Shown here: positions 56,191 through 64,000 of the stretch, one piece after another
Position numbering within the stretch: position 1 is the first letter of the stretch
How the letters are laid out: each line of letters opens with the position of its first letter
Assembly (NCBI GenBank): GCA_018831195.1
Contig: JAHJDP010000056.1
Location: forward strand, 1 to 64,000
Direction of reading: 5' to 3'
Source of the DNA: Candidatus Eisenbacteria bacterium
GTDB lineage: Bacteria > Eisenbacteria > RBG-16-71-46 > CAIMUX01 > JAHJDP01
Length of the DNA stretch: 64,000 nt
Program-made: the position numbers and the translations under genes
The notes under the pieces: model-generated
What the model was told of the DNA's origin: nothing
Database searches by the model: none
The model's input: only the letters and a program-made list of their open reading frames with translations

Positions 56191-56477
56191 TCCGGCACGC
56201 CGCCTCCCGAACCTTAACCATTCCGGATCTTTTTATCAAACAAGGTAATACTCTGTTGCTTAATCGCTTATACTCGCGATCCGGGAAGCCCTTATCTCCC
56301 GGGTTGCGGATCATGAACGTCCCGGAATCCCTTTCATCACGGTTTTCTGAAGTTCGCCACGCCTTGACTCCCAACCCTCGCCCTGTTAGTAATATATTGA
56401 GGTCGTAACTTTGCCCCGGGTGGTTCTATGGGTGGGGATTCCCTCCGATTTGTTCCAAATCTGACAAGGAGGCCTTT
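56191..56477 (+). other. 287-nt intergenic region before the HMG-CoA synthase operon
   Basis: No gene seen. A TTGACT at 56364-56369 and a TAATAT at 56390-56395 are present but 20 nt apart, longer than the usual 17, so a promoter is only possible. AAGGAGG at 56466-56472 is the ribosome binding site for the next gene. Confidence 0.35.
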
Positions 56478-57530
56478 ATGGCAGGGATTGTAGGATACGG
56501 CGCCTATGCGCCCAAAAACAGGATCCGGGCCGAGGAGATAGCTGAGGTCTGGGGCGCCAATGCAGAGAGTTACAAAAAGGGTTTGCTTCTTAAAGAGAAG
56601 TCGGTTCCCGCGCCTGATACCGATGTGATAACGATGTCTGTTGAGGCATCCCGGCGAGCTCTTAAGAGAGCGGGTATTGAGGGGCGTGAGATCGGCGCTA
56701 TCTATATCGGGTCGGAATCCCATCCCTATGCCGTGAAACCCAGTGGTACCACTGTGGCTGAGGCGATCGGCGCCACACCCGAGGTTCATTGCGCGGATCT
56801 CGAATTCGCCTGTAAGGCCGGGACTGAAGGCATGTACATAGCCTACAACCTGGTTAAGAGCGGCGGCCAGAAATATGCGATGGGCATCGGGGCTGATACA
56901 AGCCAGGGCGCTCCCGGCGATGCCTTGGAGTATTCCGCGGCGGCCGGCGCGGCTGCCTTTATCTTTGGGGCCGAGAATGTTCTTGCTTCAGTTGATTATA
57001 CATACGCCTTCATGACCGACACTCCTGATTTCTGGCGCAGGGAGTATCAGCACTATCCCCGTCATGCCGGCCGTTACACGGGGGAGCCGGCCTACTTCAA
57101 ACATACTCTTGGAGCGGCCCAGGGTATTTTGGAAATGTCGGGCATGAAGCCCTCCGACTTTGCCTATGCTGTGTTCCATCAGCCCAACGGCAAATTCCCT
57201 CTCAGGGCCGGCAAGATGCTCGGTTTCACCGGTGATCAGCTGAAACAAGGTCTCCTGGCGCCTGCATTGGGCAATACCTACTCCGGCGCATCCCCGATGG
57301 GATTGACGGCTGTGCTGGATGTTGCCAAAGCGGGCGATCGGATCCTAATGGTCTCTTTCGGCTCCGGAGCCGGGAGCGACGCCTTTATCTATACGGTTCA
57401 AAAGGGAATCGAAAAGGTTCAGGGTTTGGCGCCGAAGACTTGGGACATTCTCAATCATGGAAAGAGATACCTGAACTACGGCCAGTATGCCAAGTACCGT
57501 GGCAAGATCCGGAAATTGGAAGAGGTATAA
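56478..57530 (+). CDS. mvaS: Hydroxymethylglutaryl-CoA synthase, archaeal type
   Basis: 350 residues, as in archaeal HMG-CoA synthases and shorter than the about 385-residue Firmicute MvaS. Thiolase fold with the Glu-Cys-His triad: E80 in YIGSESHPYAV, C112 in LEFACKAGTEG and H234 in AVFHQPNGKFP. It condenses acetyl-CoA and acetoacetyl-CoA to HMG-CoA. Followed by an acetoacetyl-CoA thiolase and a DUF35 protein, the three partners of the archaeal complex that channels acetoacetyl-CoA. AAGGAGG is 5 nt before the ATG. Confidence 0.92.
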   Translation: MAGIVGYGAYAPKNRIRAEEIAEVWGANAESYKKGLLLKEKSVPAPDTDVITMSVEASRRALKRAGIEGREIGAIYIGSESHPYAVKPSGTTVAEAIGATPEVHCADLEFACKAGTEGMYIAYNLVKSGGQKYAMGIGADTSQGAPGDALEYSAAAGAAAFIFGAENVLASVDYTYAFMTDTPDFWRREYQHYPRHAGRYTGEPAYFKHTLGAAQGILEMSGMKPSDFAYAVFHQPNGKFPLRAGKMLGFTGDQLKQGLLAPALGNTYSGASPMGLTAVLDVAKAGDRILMVSFGSGAGSDAFIYTVQKGIEKVQGLAPKTWDILNHGKRYLNYGQYAKYRGKIRKLEEV

Positions 57531-57632
57531 TCTTTTCCAACTGCTCTCAATGAGGATGGACCGGATCCTAATACCGAACCGGTTCACAATTAAACGAATG
57601 AGGCTATTAATAGAAAGACGGAGGTCATCGGC

Positions 57633-58790
57633 ATGAGGGATGTAGCCGTCATTGGCGTTGGAATGAATAAGTGGGGCGAGCTTTGGGAAAAGTCGATTCG
57701 CACCATTTTTGTGGAGAGTGCTTTGGAAGCACTGGATAGCGCGGGTGTCGATCACATTGATTCGATGTTTATCGGATGCATGTCCAGCGGTTTGTTCACT
57801 GACCAGGAGCATCTGGCTTCGTTGCTATCCGATTATCTCGGAATGAATCCGGTCGGCGCAACCCGTGTCGAGTCGGCCTGTTCATCCGGCGGCGCGGCGT
57901 TTCGTTTGGGGTATATCGAGGTCGCAGCCGGCGTGAGTGACATCGTGCTCGTCGGAGGCGTCGAAAAGATGACGGATGTAGACGGCGGCGGCGCGACCTT
58001 TGCCTTGGGCACTGCCGCGGATGCGGAATATGAAAGCTACCACGGTGCGACATTCCCGGGGCTCTACGCTCTAATAGCCCGCGCTCATATGGAACGTTAC
58101 GGAACGACTCGCGAACAGCTGGCTTCCGTCGCCGTGAAGAATCACGCGAATGGTTTCCTTAATCCACGGGCGCAGTTCCGCAGCAAGATTACGGTGGACC
58201 AGGTTCTCAATTCATCCGAGGTCGCCGATCCATTACGCTTACTCGATTGCTCCCCGATTACGGATGGCGCCGCGGCGGTCATCCTGGCCCCGGTCGAAAT
58301 GGCAAAAAAACTGGGTCAACCGATCATCAAGATCCTGGGATCCGGTCAGGCGACCGATACGATCGGTCTCTCTTCCCGTGCGGACCTGACCTACCTCAAA
58401 GCGACCGAGGTTGCGGCGGAAAAGGCTTACAAACAGGCCGGTATCGGACCGAACGATATCGATTTCGCTGAAGTCCATGATTGTTTCACAATCGCCGAGA
58501 TTTGCGTCACCGAAGCTCTCGGATTCTTCGAGAAAGGACAGGCAGCGAAGGCGGCCGAGGCCGGCGTGACGGCGAGAGATGGCTCCAAGCCGATCAATCC
58601 CAGTGGCGGATTGAAGTCGAAAGGGCATCCCGTTGGAGCAACCGGCGTCGCTCAGATCGTTGAAATAGTTGAGCAGCTCCGTGGCGAGTCCGGTGATAGA
58701 CAGATCAAGAATGCCCGCAGAGCCCTTGCTCAAAATATGGGAGGAACGGGAGGATCGACGTTGGTCCACATTCTGGAGGTGATCTCATGA
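57633..58790 (+). CDS. Acetoacetyl-CoA thiolase, archaeal/SCP2-like type
   Basis: 385 residues. Lacks the length and loop pattern of biosynthetic PhaA-type thiolases and matches the archaeal group. Active-site C83 in [11 protein letters not shown], the histidine in [10 protein letters not shown] and the second histidine in [13 protein letters not shown] are present. It would make acetoacetyl-CoA from two acetyl-CoA for the neighbouring HMG-CoA synthase. GGAGGTC lies before the ATG. The stop overlaps the DUF35 start by 4 bp (ATGA), implying equimolar synthesis of the two proteins. Confidence 0.92.
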   Translation: MRDVAVIGVGMNKWGELWEKSIRTIFVESALEALDSAGVDHIDSMFIGCMSSGLFTDQEHLASLLSDYLGMNPVGATRVESACSSGGAAFRLGYIEVAAGVSDIVLVGGVEKMTDVDGGGATFALGTAADAEYESYHGATFPGLYALIARAHMERYGTTREQLASVAVKNHANGFLNPRAQFRSKITVDQVLNSSEVADPLRLLDCSPITDGAAAVILAPVEMAKKLGQPIIKILGSGQATDTIGLSSRADLTYLKATEVAAEKAYKQAGIGPNDIDFAEVHDCFTIAEICVTEALGFFEKGQAAKAAEAGVTARDGSKPINPSGGLKSKGHPVGATGVAQIVEIVEQLRGESGDRQIKNARRALAQNMGGTGGSTLVHILEVIS

Positions 58791-59179
58791 ACACATCCGC
58801 ACGCTACTGGAGAGAGATTCCCCAGCGTTACCGGCTAGAAGCCGGAAAGTGCAGGAAATGCGGCAAGATCTTGTACCCTCCGCGTCTTGTCTGTCCGGAT
58901 TGCAAGGGGAGGGATTTTGAGACGGTCATTCTTCCCGACGAGGGCAAGGTTGTTTCCTATACGATAATTGCTGTCGGTCCCACCGGTTTTACCGATGAGA
59001 CACCCTATGCCTTGGGGATTATTGAACTGCCAAACGGCGTTCGTCTCATGAGCCAGATCGTCGATGTGGATCTGGATAAGCTGAGTGTGGGTATGCCGGT
59101 TCGGCTGGAGTTCCGCCGATTGCAGGAGGCGGGCAAATCAGGAATCTTACAATACGGGCACAAATGTGTACCAGCCTAG
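58787..59179 (+). CDS. DUF35 OB-fold/zinc-ribbon acyl-CoA-binding scaffold protein
   Basis: 130 residues. The N-terminal helix is followed by a rubredoxin-like zinc ribbon [18 protein letters not shown] (about 22-39) and an OB-fold (about 45-128) with [13 protein letters not shown]. In the methanogen complex that has been solved, this protein bridges thiolase and HMG-CoA synthase and contributes the shared CoA site. Being translationally coupled to the thiolase here supports the same role. No enzymatic residue is expected. Confidence 0.92.
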   Translation: MNTSARYWREIPQRYRLEAGKCRKCGKILYPPRLVCPDCKGRDFETVILPDEGKVVSYTIIAVGPTGFTDETPYALGIIELPNGVRLMSQIVDVDLDKLSVGMPVRLEFRRLQEAGKSGILQYGHKCVPA

Positions 59180-59212
59180 AATCCAATCTGCACAATGAAG
59201 TTCATGAGTTAA

Positions 59213-59248
59213 GCCCCCGGTTCTTGCTGGTCCTACCGGGGGCCTTTT
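59213..59248 (+). terminator. Rho-independent terminator after the HMG-CoA synthase operon
   Basis: Perfect 9-bp GC-rich stem, GCCCCCGGT (59213-59221) with ACCGGGGGC (59235-59243), 13-nt loop, followed by CTTTTCT. It separates the mvaS-thiolase-DUF35 unit from the carboxylase cluster that starts at 59287. Confidence 0.88.
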
Positions 59249-59286
59249 CTCGTGTCGACAATTGTAGAACCCGATAGGACGCAACC

Positions 59287-60894
59287 ATGTTTCGAATCCA
59301 ATCCAAGATCAACAAGAACAGCCCCGAGTTTCGAGAAAACTATGATTATCAAAAGGCGAAAGGGGACGAGTTTCGGGAGATCCTCAATGAAACCCGGAAG
59401 GGCGGGCCGCCCAGGGCCATCGAGCGCCACACCTCCCGCGGCAAGCTGGTTGCTCGCGAACGGATAGCCAAACTGTGCGATCCCGGATCTCCCTTTCTCG
59501 AGATTTGCCCGCTGGCGGCTCACGGGGTCTATGATAATGAAGCCCCCTCAGCGGGAATCGTCTGCGGCATCGGACGGGCGCACGGCCGTGAAATCATGAT
59601 TGTGGCGAATGATGCCACGGTGAAGGCGGGGACCTATTTTCCGATAACCGTTCGCAAGCATGTTCGTGCGCAGGAAATCGCCATGGATAATAGGCTGCCT
59701 TGCGTCTATTTGGTGGATTCAGGTGGTATCTTTCTGCCACTTCAAGAAGATGTCTTCCCCGACAAGGATCACTTCGGCAGGATCTTTTATAATCAAGCCC
59801 GATTCTCGGCGATGGGGATACCGCAAATTTCCGCCGTCATGGGGTCTTGCACCGCCGGCGGCGCTTATGTTCCCGCGATGAGTGATGAAACGGTGATTGT
59901 GAAAGAGCAGGGGACGATCTTTATCGGCGGCCCGCCGCTGGTCAAGGCGGCGACCGGTGTGGATGTGAGTCCCGAGGATTTGGGCGGGGCCGATGTTCAT
60001 ACGCGGATCTCGGGTGTTAGTGATCATTATGCGCGTGATGACGAACATGCCCTGCAAATCCTTCGAAACATTTTGGAGAATGTCCCGAAGGCGATGAAAT
60101 ATCCGATAGACCGCGAGGAACCGGTAGACCCCTATTACGATCCTGATGAGATTCATGGGATTATTCCACGCGACCTCATGAAACCTTTTGACGCCCGTGA
60201 GGTCATCGCCCGTCTTGTTGATGGATCGCTTTTCCATGAATTTAAGGAGCGATGGGGTCAGACCATTGTTACAGGCTTTGCGCGACTCATGGGCTATCCG
60301 GTGGGGATCGTCGCCAACAATGGGGTTCTTTTTAGAGAAAGCGCGTCCAAAGCCGCCCACTTTGTTTCTCTCTGCGCACAGCGAAAAATCCCTCTCATCT
60401 TTCTTCAAAACATCACCGGATTCATTGTCGGCAAAGAGTATGAGCATGGCGGCATCGCCAAAGATGGGGCCAAGATGGTGCATGCGGTCGCCAACGCCCG
60501 CGTTCCCCGTTTTACCCTGGTCATCGGCGGGTCGCACGGGGCCGGAAACTACGCAATGTGCGGCCGTGGGTACTTCCCGCGCCTCATGTGGATGTGGCCC
60601 GGATCAAAAATCTCGGTTATGGGCGGGCAGCAGGCGGCGGATGTTCTCTTGCAGGTTCGTCTCGATACCTTGGAGCGGGAAGGAAAGACAATGACCGAGG
60701 AGGAGAAGAGAGAGTTTCAGAAACCGATTCTAAAACGTTATGAGGAGGAAGGCAGCGCCTACTACGCAACGGCCCGTCTATGGGATGACGGTATCATCGA
60801 CATCATGGATACTCGGACTGTGCTGGGTCTCTCTCTCAGTATGTCGATGAACGCCCCGATTCCCGATACGCCGTTCGGCGTCTTCCGAATGTAG
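59287..60894 (+). CDS. liuB: Methylcrotonyl-CoA carboxylase beta (carboxyltransferase) subunit
   Basis: 535 residues, the MCC-beta length. Carboxyltransferase fold of two crotonase-like domains. Methylcrotonyl-CoA-specific landmarks include [15 protein letters not shown] near residue 48, [36 protein letters not shown] and [18 protein letters not shown], ending in FGVFRM. Transfers CO2 from carboxybiotin to 3-methylcrotonyl-CoA in leucine breakdown. Ribosome site is weak. First gene of a five-gene unit with the hydratase, biotin carboxylase, biotin carrier and meaB. A geranyl-CoA or other branched substrate cannot be excluded. Confidence 0.92.
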   Translation: MFRIQSKINKNSPEFRENYDYQKAKGDEFREILNETRKGGPPRAIERHTSRGKLVARERIAKLCDPGSPFLEICPLAAHGVYDNEAPSAGIVCGIGRAHGREIMIVANDATVKAGTYFPITVRKHVRAQEIAMDNRLPCVYLVDSGGIFLPLQEDVFPDKDHFGRIFYNQARFSAMGIPQISAVMGSCTAGGAYVPAMSDETVIVKEQGTIFIGGPPLVKAATGVDVSPEDLGGADVHTRISGVSDHYARDDEHALQILRNILENVPKAMKYPIDREEPVDPYYDPDEIHGIIPRDLMKPFDAREVIARLVDGSLFHEFKERWGQTIVTGFARLMGYPVGIVANNGVLFRESASKAAHFVSLCAQRKIPLIFLQNITGFIVGKEYEHGGIAKDGAKMVHAVANARVPRFTLVIGGSHGAGNYAMCGRGYFPRLMWMWPGSKISVMGGQQAADVLLQVRLDTLEREGKTMTEEEKREFQKPILKRYEEEGSAYYATARLWDDGIIDIMDTRTVLGLSLSMSMNAPIPDTPFGVFRM

Positions 60895-60898
60895 CCCG

Positions 60899-61693
60899 AT
60901 GAGCGAGCCAACGACGATCCGAAAAGAGCGGGACGGATCTGTGGCAAGGATTATTCTTGCCAGAGAGGACGTCCGCAATGCCTTCGATGAGACGATGATC
61001 GCCGAGCTTCATGCCGCTTTTAGGGAACTTCATTCGATGCGCGATGCGGTACGCGTTGTCATTGTTGAAGCGGATGGACCTGTCTTCTGCGCCGGCGCCG
61101 ATCTCAATTGGATGAAACGGTGCGCCGCGTTCACACCTGAAGAGAATCTTGCCGACTCGCTTGAATTGGCGAATCTTATACAAACATTGAATGAACTGCC
61201 GCAACCGACAATCTGTCGCGTTCAGGGTCCCGCATTAGGAGGGGGCGTCGGTGTCATTTCGGCCTGTGATATCGTCGTCGCCGCCCAGACGGCCTACTTC
61301 GCACTGAGCGAAGTCCGTCTCGGCTTGGCTCCCGCGGTGATCAGCCCCTATGTGATCCAGCGGATCGGTCCAGCGGCGGCGCGTGAGTATTTTTTAACGG
61401 GGGAGCGTTTCTCGGCCTCCCGGGCGCATGAACTCGGCCTGGTGAATCGCCTGGTCCCGCCTGAACTGTTGGATGGCGCTGTTCAAGATATTGTTAAATC
61501 CCTTCTGCAGTGCGGTCCCCGGGCGCAGGAGGCTGTCAAAGATCTCATCCGCACGGCACCCGGTCTTAAGAATGATGAATTGAAGGGTTATACAGCAAAA
61601 GTCATCGCCGATCTCCGCGCCGGTGATGAGGGGAAGGAAGGCGTCGGCGCATTTCTCGAGCGCCGGGCGCCTTCGTGGAAGGAGGAAGTGTGA
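60899..61693 (+). CDS. liuC: Enoyl-CoA hydratase family protein, probable methylglutaconyl-CoA hydratase
   Basis: 264 residues, crotonase fold. The oxyanion-hole segment is FCAGADLNWMKR (about 62-73), in which the DLNWM sequence is typical of methylglutaconyl-CoA hydratases. ALGGGVGVISACDI follows, and the acidic residue sits in FALSEVRLGLAPAVISPYV. It would hydrate 3-methylglutaconyl-CoA, the product of the adjacent carboxylase, to HMG-CoA. It starts 4 nt after the carboxylase gene and overlaps the biotin carboxylase by 4 bp. Confidence 0.88.
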   Translation: MSEPTTIRKERDGSVARIILAREDVRNAFDETMIAELHAAFRELHSMRDAVRVVIVEADGPVFCAGADLNWMKRCAAFTPEENLADSLELANLIQTLNELPQPTICRVQGPALGGGVGVISACDIVVAAQTAYFALSEVRLGLAPAVISPYVIQRIGPAAAREYFLTGERFSASRAHELGLVNRLVPPELLDGAVQDIVKSLLQCGPRAQEAVKDLIRTAPGLKNDELKGYTAKVIADLRAGDEGKEGVGAFLERRAPSWKEEV

Positions 61694-63183
61694 GGAAACT
61701 TCTTGTCGCCAATAGAGGAGAGATTGCGGTCCGGATCCTTCGCGGCGCACGGGAAATGGGATGGGGCACCGTCGCCGTCTATTCAGAGGCCGACTCATCG
61801 TCCCTGCATGTGCAGGTCGCGGATGAAGCTGTTTGCATCGGCGCGCCGGAACCGGCGGCGAGTTATCTCAATATGGATGCGATCCTCCAGGCGGCCAAAG
61901 AGACCGGGGCCGGCGCCTTGCACCCCGGTTACGGTTTTCTTGCAGAAAACGCCCAGCTGGCGTCCCGGTGCCTCGATGCGGGGATCACCTTTGTTGGACC
62001 GTCACCCAGCGCCATTTCGACGATGGGGAATAAGGTTGCGGCCCGCGACATTATGGGCCGCGCCGGTGTGCCGATTGTTCCCGGGACGCAGGGGAAAGAC
62101 CAATCGGTGGCGGCTCTCGTCGCGGAAGCGCAATCGATCAAACCGCCCTTGCTGGTTAAGGCCGCGGGCGGCGGTGGCGGCAAAGGGATGCGAGTTGTCA
62201 AGGATCATGCCGGTTTGGCGGCGGCCATCCGCGAGGCCCAACAAGAGAGCGGATCGGCTTTTGGAGACAGCACGGTCTACGTCGAGAAGTTCTTGGAAGA
62301 ACCCCGGCATATCGAGTTCCAAATTCTTGCTGATCAGGCGGGAAAGACGGTTCATCTTTTTGAACGGGAATGTTCGATTCAGCGGCGCCATCAGAAGATT
62401 ATCGAAGAAACTCCATCGACGGCGGTTTCCCCGCAACTCAGGGCACGCATGGGGGAGGCGGCCGTGGCCGCCGCGAAGGCGGTGGGTTATATCAATGCCG
62501 GAACGGTCGAGTTTCTTCTCGATCGCGACGGGTCCTTTTACTTCCTGGAAATGAACACCCGGCTGCAAGTAGAACATCCCGTTACTGAATTGATCGCCGG
62601 CCTTGATCTTGTTCATTGGCAGCTTCGTATCGCCAATGGTGAAGGTCTTTCATTTGATCAAAAGGATCTTGTACAAAAAGGCCACTCGATCGAAGCCAGA
62701 ATTTACGCCGAAGACCCCGCGCATGGCTTCCGGCCCTCGATGGGAAAGATCCTCCTGCTTCGGGAACCGGATGGTCCCGGAATCCGAGTGGACAGCGGTA
62801 TCTATGAAGGTTATGAAGTATCTCCTTATTACGATCCTATTCTTGCGAAGCTCATCGTCTGGGGGGAAAACCGTGAAACGGCGAGCCGCCGAATAATCCA
62901 GGCGTTGGACCAATACATCATCCTCGGCATCCGGCCGAATATTCCCTTCCTGAGAGATGTTGTGGCGCACCCCGCCTTTGCGGCCGGAGAGACGACGACG
63001 GATTTCCTCCCCCTGCATTTCCCGGATTGGGGTCGGGAGGCAAAAAAGACACCACCTGAAGCCTTTCTGGCCGCTGCGCTGGGGGAGGCCTTGGGCCGGG
63101 TCAATATCGGTTCCCTTTCAGCGACTGAAGCACCGAATCCTTGGGATACAGTGGGATCATGGGAAATCGGTTCGGGATTGTAG
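61690..63183 (+). CDS. Biotin carboxylase subunit of an acyl-CoA carboxylase
   Basis: 497 residues from GTG 61690, which overlaps the preceding stop (GTGA) and has AAGGAGG 4 nt upstream. Complete biotin carboxylase: KLLVANRGEIAVRILR at the N-terminus, the ATP-grasp glycine loop GGGGGKGMRV (about 160-169), HIEFQILAD, ERECSIQRRHQKIIEE and FYFLEMNTRLQVEHPVTE. It carboxylates biotin with bicarbonate and ATP. Unlike the usual about 660-residue MccA, it stops after the BC domain and has no C-terminal biotinyl domain; the carrier is the next, separate gene. Confidence 0.93.
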   Translation: MRKLLVANRGEIAVRILRGAREMGWGTVAVYSEADSSSLHVQVADEAVCIGAPEPAASYLNMDAILQAAKETGAGALHPGYGFLAENAQLASRCLDAGITFVGPSPSAISTMGNKVAARDIMGRAGVPIVPGTQGKDQSVAALVAEAQSIKPPLLVKAAGGGGGKGMRVVKDHAGLAAAIREAQQESGSAFGDSTVYVEKFLEEPRHIEFQILADQAGKTVHLFERECSIQRRHQKIIEETPSTAVSPQLRARMGEAAVAAAKAVGYINAGTVEFLLDRDGSFYFLEMNTRLQVEHPVTELIAGLDLVHWQLRIANGEGLSFDQKDLVQKGHSIEARIYAEDPAHGFRPSMGKILLLREPDGPGIRVDSGIYEGYEVSPYYDPILAKLIVWGENRETASRRIIQALDQYIILGIRPNIPFLRDVVAHPAFAAGETTTDFLPLHFPDWGREAKKTPPEAFLAAALGEALGRVNIGSLSATEAPNPWDTVGSWEIGSGL

Positions 63184-63204
63184 AAGAGCCTTTGGGAGGT
63201 TTGT

Positions 63205-63726
63205 GTGAATTACGAGTTCCAGGTTGGAGAGGAAACGACCACTGTTCATCTCGAACGCACCGGTGATGGTTTCAAAATCGGTGTCGGTGATGCGACCTTT
63301 TCCCTGAAGGCTGAACAAATTCATCCGGGAACTTTTGTTCTCTTGGCGGGACATCGTTCCATAATGGCGCATGCGGTCAAAGGTGACGGTGTCTGGCATG
63401 TCTCTGTTGACGGGCGGGCCTACGATCTGAGACTCCCGGGTACGGAGGATCATGGCGGCGACAGCGGGGATGACGGACCGAGGCTTGTGGATGGCGTGCT
63501 TCAGACACCGATGCCCGGCCGTGTCGTAGCGGTTGAAGTGAAGGAAAATGATCGCGTTGAAGCGGGACAAGTCCTGATCATTATCGAGTCGATGAAAATG
63601 CAGAACAGCATTGTGTCGCCGGTTAGCGGTCGAATTGTAAAAGTTCATAAAGAAACCGGGGAATTGGCGAGTTTTGGCGATCCACTGGTCGAATTGGAGG
63701 AAGAGGATCCAGCGGGCGATGCGTGA
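63205..63726 (+). CDS. Biotin carboxyl carrier protein of the acyl-CoA carboxylase
   Basis: 173 residues from GTG 63205 (GGGAGG 5 nt upstream). An N-terminal beta-rich BT-like region (1-75) and an acidic linker (about 80-92) lead to a biotinyl domain (about 97-168). The biotin lysine is K131 in ESMKMQ, where most carriers have AMKM. PMPGRVVAV is the hallmark loop. It equals the C-terminal third of MccA/PccA made as an independent protein. Overlaps meaB by 8 bp. Confidence 0.9.
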   Translation: MNYEFQVGEETTTVHLERTGDGFKIGVGDATFSLKAEQIHPGTFVLLAGHRSIMAHAVKGDGVWHVSVDGRAYDLRLPGTEDHGGDSGDDGPRLVDGVLQTPMPGRVVAVEVKENDRVEAGQVLIIIESMKMQNSIVSPVSGRIVKVHKETGELASFGDPLVELEEEDPAGDA

Positions 63727-64000
63727 TCAATCCAAAATCGAACCCAAAACCCTCGGCCGTCGCATCATCGAGGGCGATCGTCTGGCTCTGGCGCGGGGAC
63801 TCACCCGCGTTGAGAACCGGACGCCGGAAGGCCGGGAGCTCCTCGACTTTCTATTTCATCAAACCGGATCAGCCGTTCGGATCGGTCTGACAGGCCCACC
63901 CGGTTCGGGGAAAAGTACCCTCGTATCATGGCTCGCTCGCAAATTCCGGGAGCGGGGCCATCAAGTAGGGATTCTTGCCATTGATCCAACCAGTCCCTTC
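63719..64000 (+). CDS. meaB: MeaB/ArgK family G-protein chaperone, N-terminal part (runs off window)
   Basis: The first 94 residues are visible; the gene continues beyond 64000. They begin MRDQSKIEPKTLGRR, then GDRLALARGLTRVENR (20-35) and Walker A GLTGPPGSGKSTLVSW (56-71), followed by LAIDPTSPF, all matching MeaB/MMAA. MeaB protects and reactivates adenosylcobalamin-dependent methylmalonyl-CoA mutase. Its presence implies the mutase is encoded nearby and links this cluster to propionyl-CoA, also the end product of thymine breakdown. Confidence 0.92.
   Translation, partial: MRDQSKIEPKTLGRRIIEGDRLALARGLTRVENRTPEGRELLDFLFHQTGSAVRIGLTGPPGSGKSTLVSWLARKFRERGHQVGILAIDPTSPF

Noticed and set aside
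59719-60537. 272-codon minus-strand frame opposite the carboxyltransferase gene
   Set aside because: Antisense shadow of a strongly conserved enzyme.
61703-62554. 283-codon frame overlapping the biotin carboxylase gene in another frame
   Set aside because: Arg-, Pro- and Ser-rich composition typical of a shifted frame in GC-rich DNA; the biotin carboxylase motifs are all in the other frame.
61600-63210. Frameshift joining biotin carboxylase and biotin carrier into one MccA
   Set aside because: The carboxylase ends with its own stop and the carrier has its own GTG and a good GGGAGG site; the BT-like region at the carrier N-terminus is complete, so two genes are more likely.

Overview
The window is a stretch of bacterial chromosome with moderate-to-high GC, carrying mostly housekeeping and catabolic genes and no recognisable phage, plasmid or transposon. 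Three secreted proteins end in the FlgD-like beta-sandwich tail (PNPF motif followed by a WDG/WNG motif) that is common in the FCB group and in candidate phyla such as Eisenbacteria and Latescibacteria. An archaeal-type HMG-CoA synthase operon is also present. I infer an uncultured FCB-affiliated or Eisenbacteria-like organism, but the sequence alone does not prove the phylum.

Layout. 1-4457: 3' end of 16S rRNA, tRNA-Ala(TGC), tRNA-Ile(GAT), 23S, 5S and a strong terminator; the 16S-23S spacer is loaded with AT-rich hairpin repeats. 4528-10248: MFS exporter (minus), then fusA2-like EF-G, yebC, ruvC and ruvA. 10450-13437: secreted subtilisin-like protease. 13440-21787 (minus): a heterodimeric ABC exporter with one degenerate ATP site, then the spoVR / DUF444 / prkA stress module. 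22146-34899 (plus): a long run of translation, tRNA-modification and repair genes (ruvB, queA, tgt, yajC, fmt, rsmB, a PASTA protein, rpe, ffh, rpsP, khpA, rimM, trmD, rplS, rnhB, yraN), interrupted by a 15-bp tandem repeat after rsmB.

34917-43416 is an accessory patch: a secreted beta-propeller protein, a 904-residue protein combining a sugar-kinase-like domain, an AAA+ ATPase and a C-terminal ryanodine-receptor (RyR) repeat, a LysM lytic transglycosylase lipoprotein and a secreted M1 peptidase. 43502-51543 (minus) is a complete reductive pyrimidine degradation operon, from uracil/thymine through dihydropyrimidine dehydrogenase, dihydropyrimidinase, beta-ureidopropionase and a class III aminotransferase to CoA-acylating methylmalonate semialdehyde dehydrogenase. 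51604-56190 holds a TMTC-like membrane glycosyltransferase with TPRs and a secreted dimethylformamidase-like protein.

56478-64000 (plus) is acyl-CoA metabolism. An HMG-CoA synthase / thiolase / DUF35 trio of archaeal type ends at a terminator. It is followed by a leucine-degradation-type cluster: methylcrotonyl-CoA carboxylase beta, methylglutaconyl-CoA hydratase, biotin carboxylase, a separate biotin carrier and the start of meaB. The pathways connect: thymine breakdown gives propionyl-CoA, which MeaB-supported methylmalonyl-CoA mutase can move into the TCA cycle, while leucine breakdown and the synthase trio meet at HMG-CoA. The best candidate for an undescribed system is the kinase-like/AAA+/RyR protein. 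The PASTA protein sitting in the fmt-rsmB-rpe slot normally held by a PASTA kinase, and the HMG-CoA node, are next.
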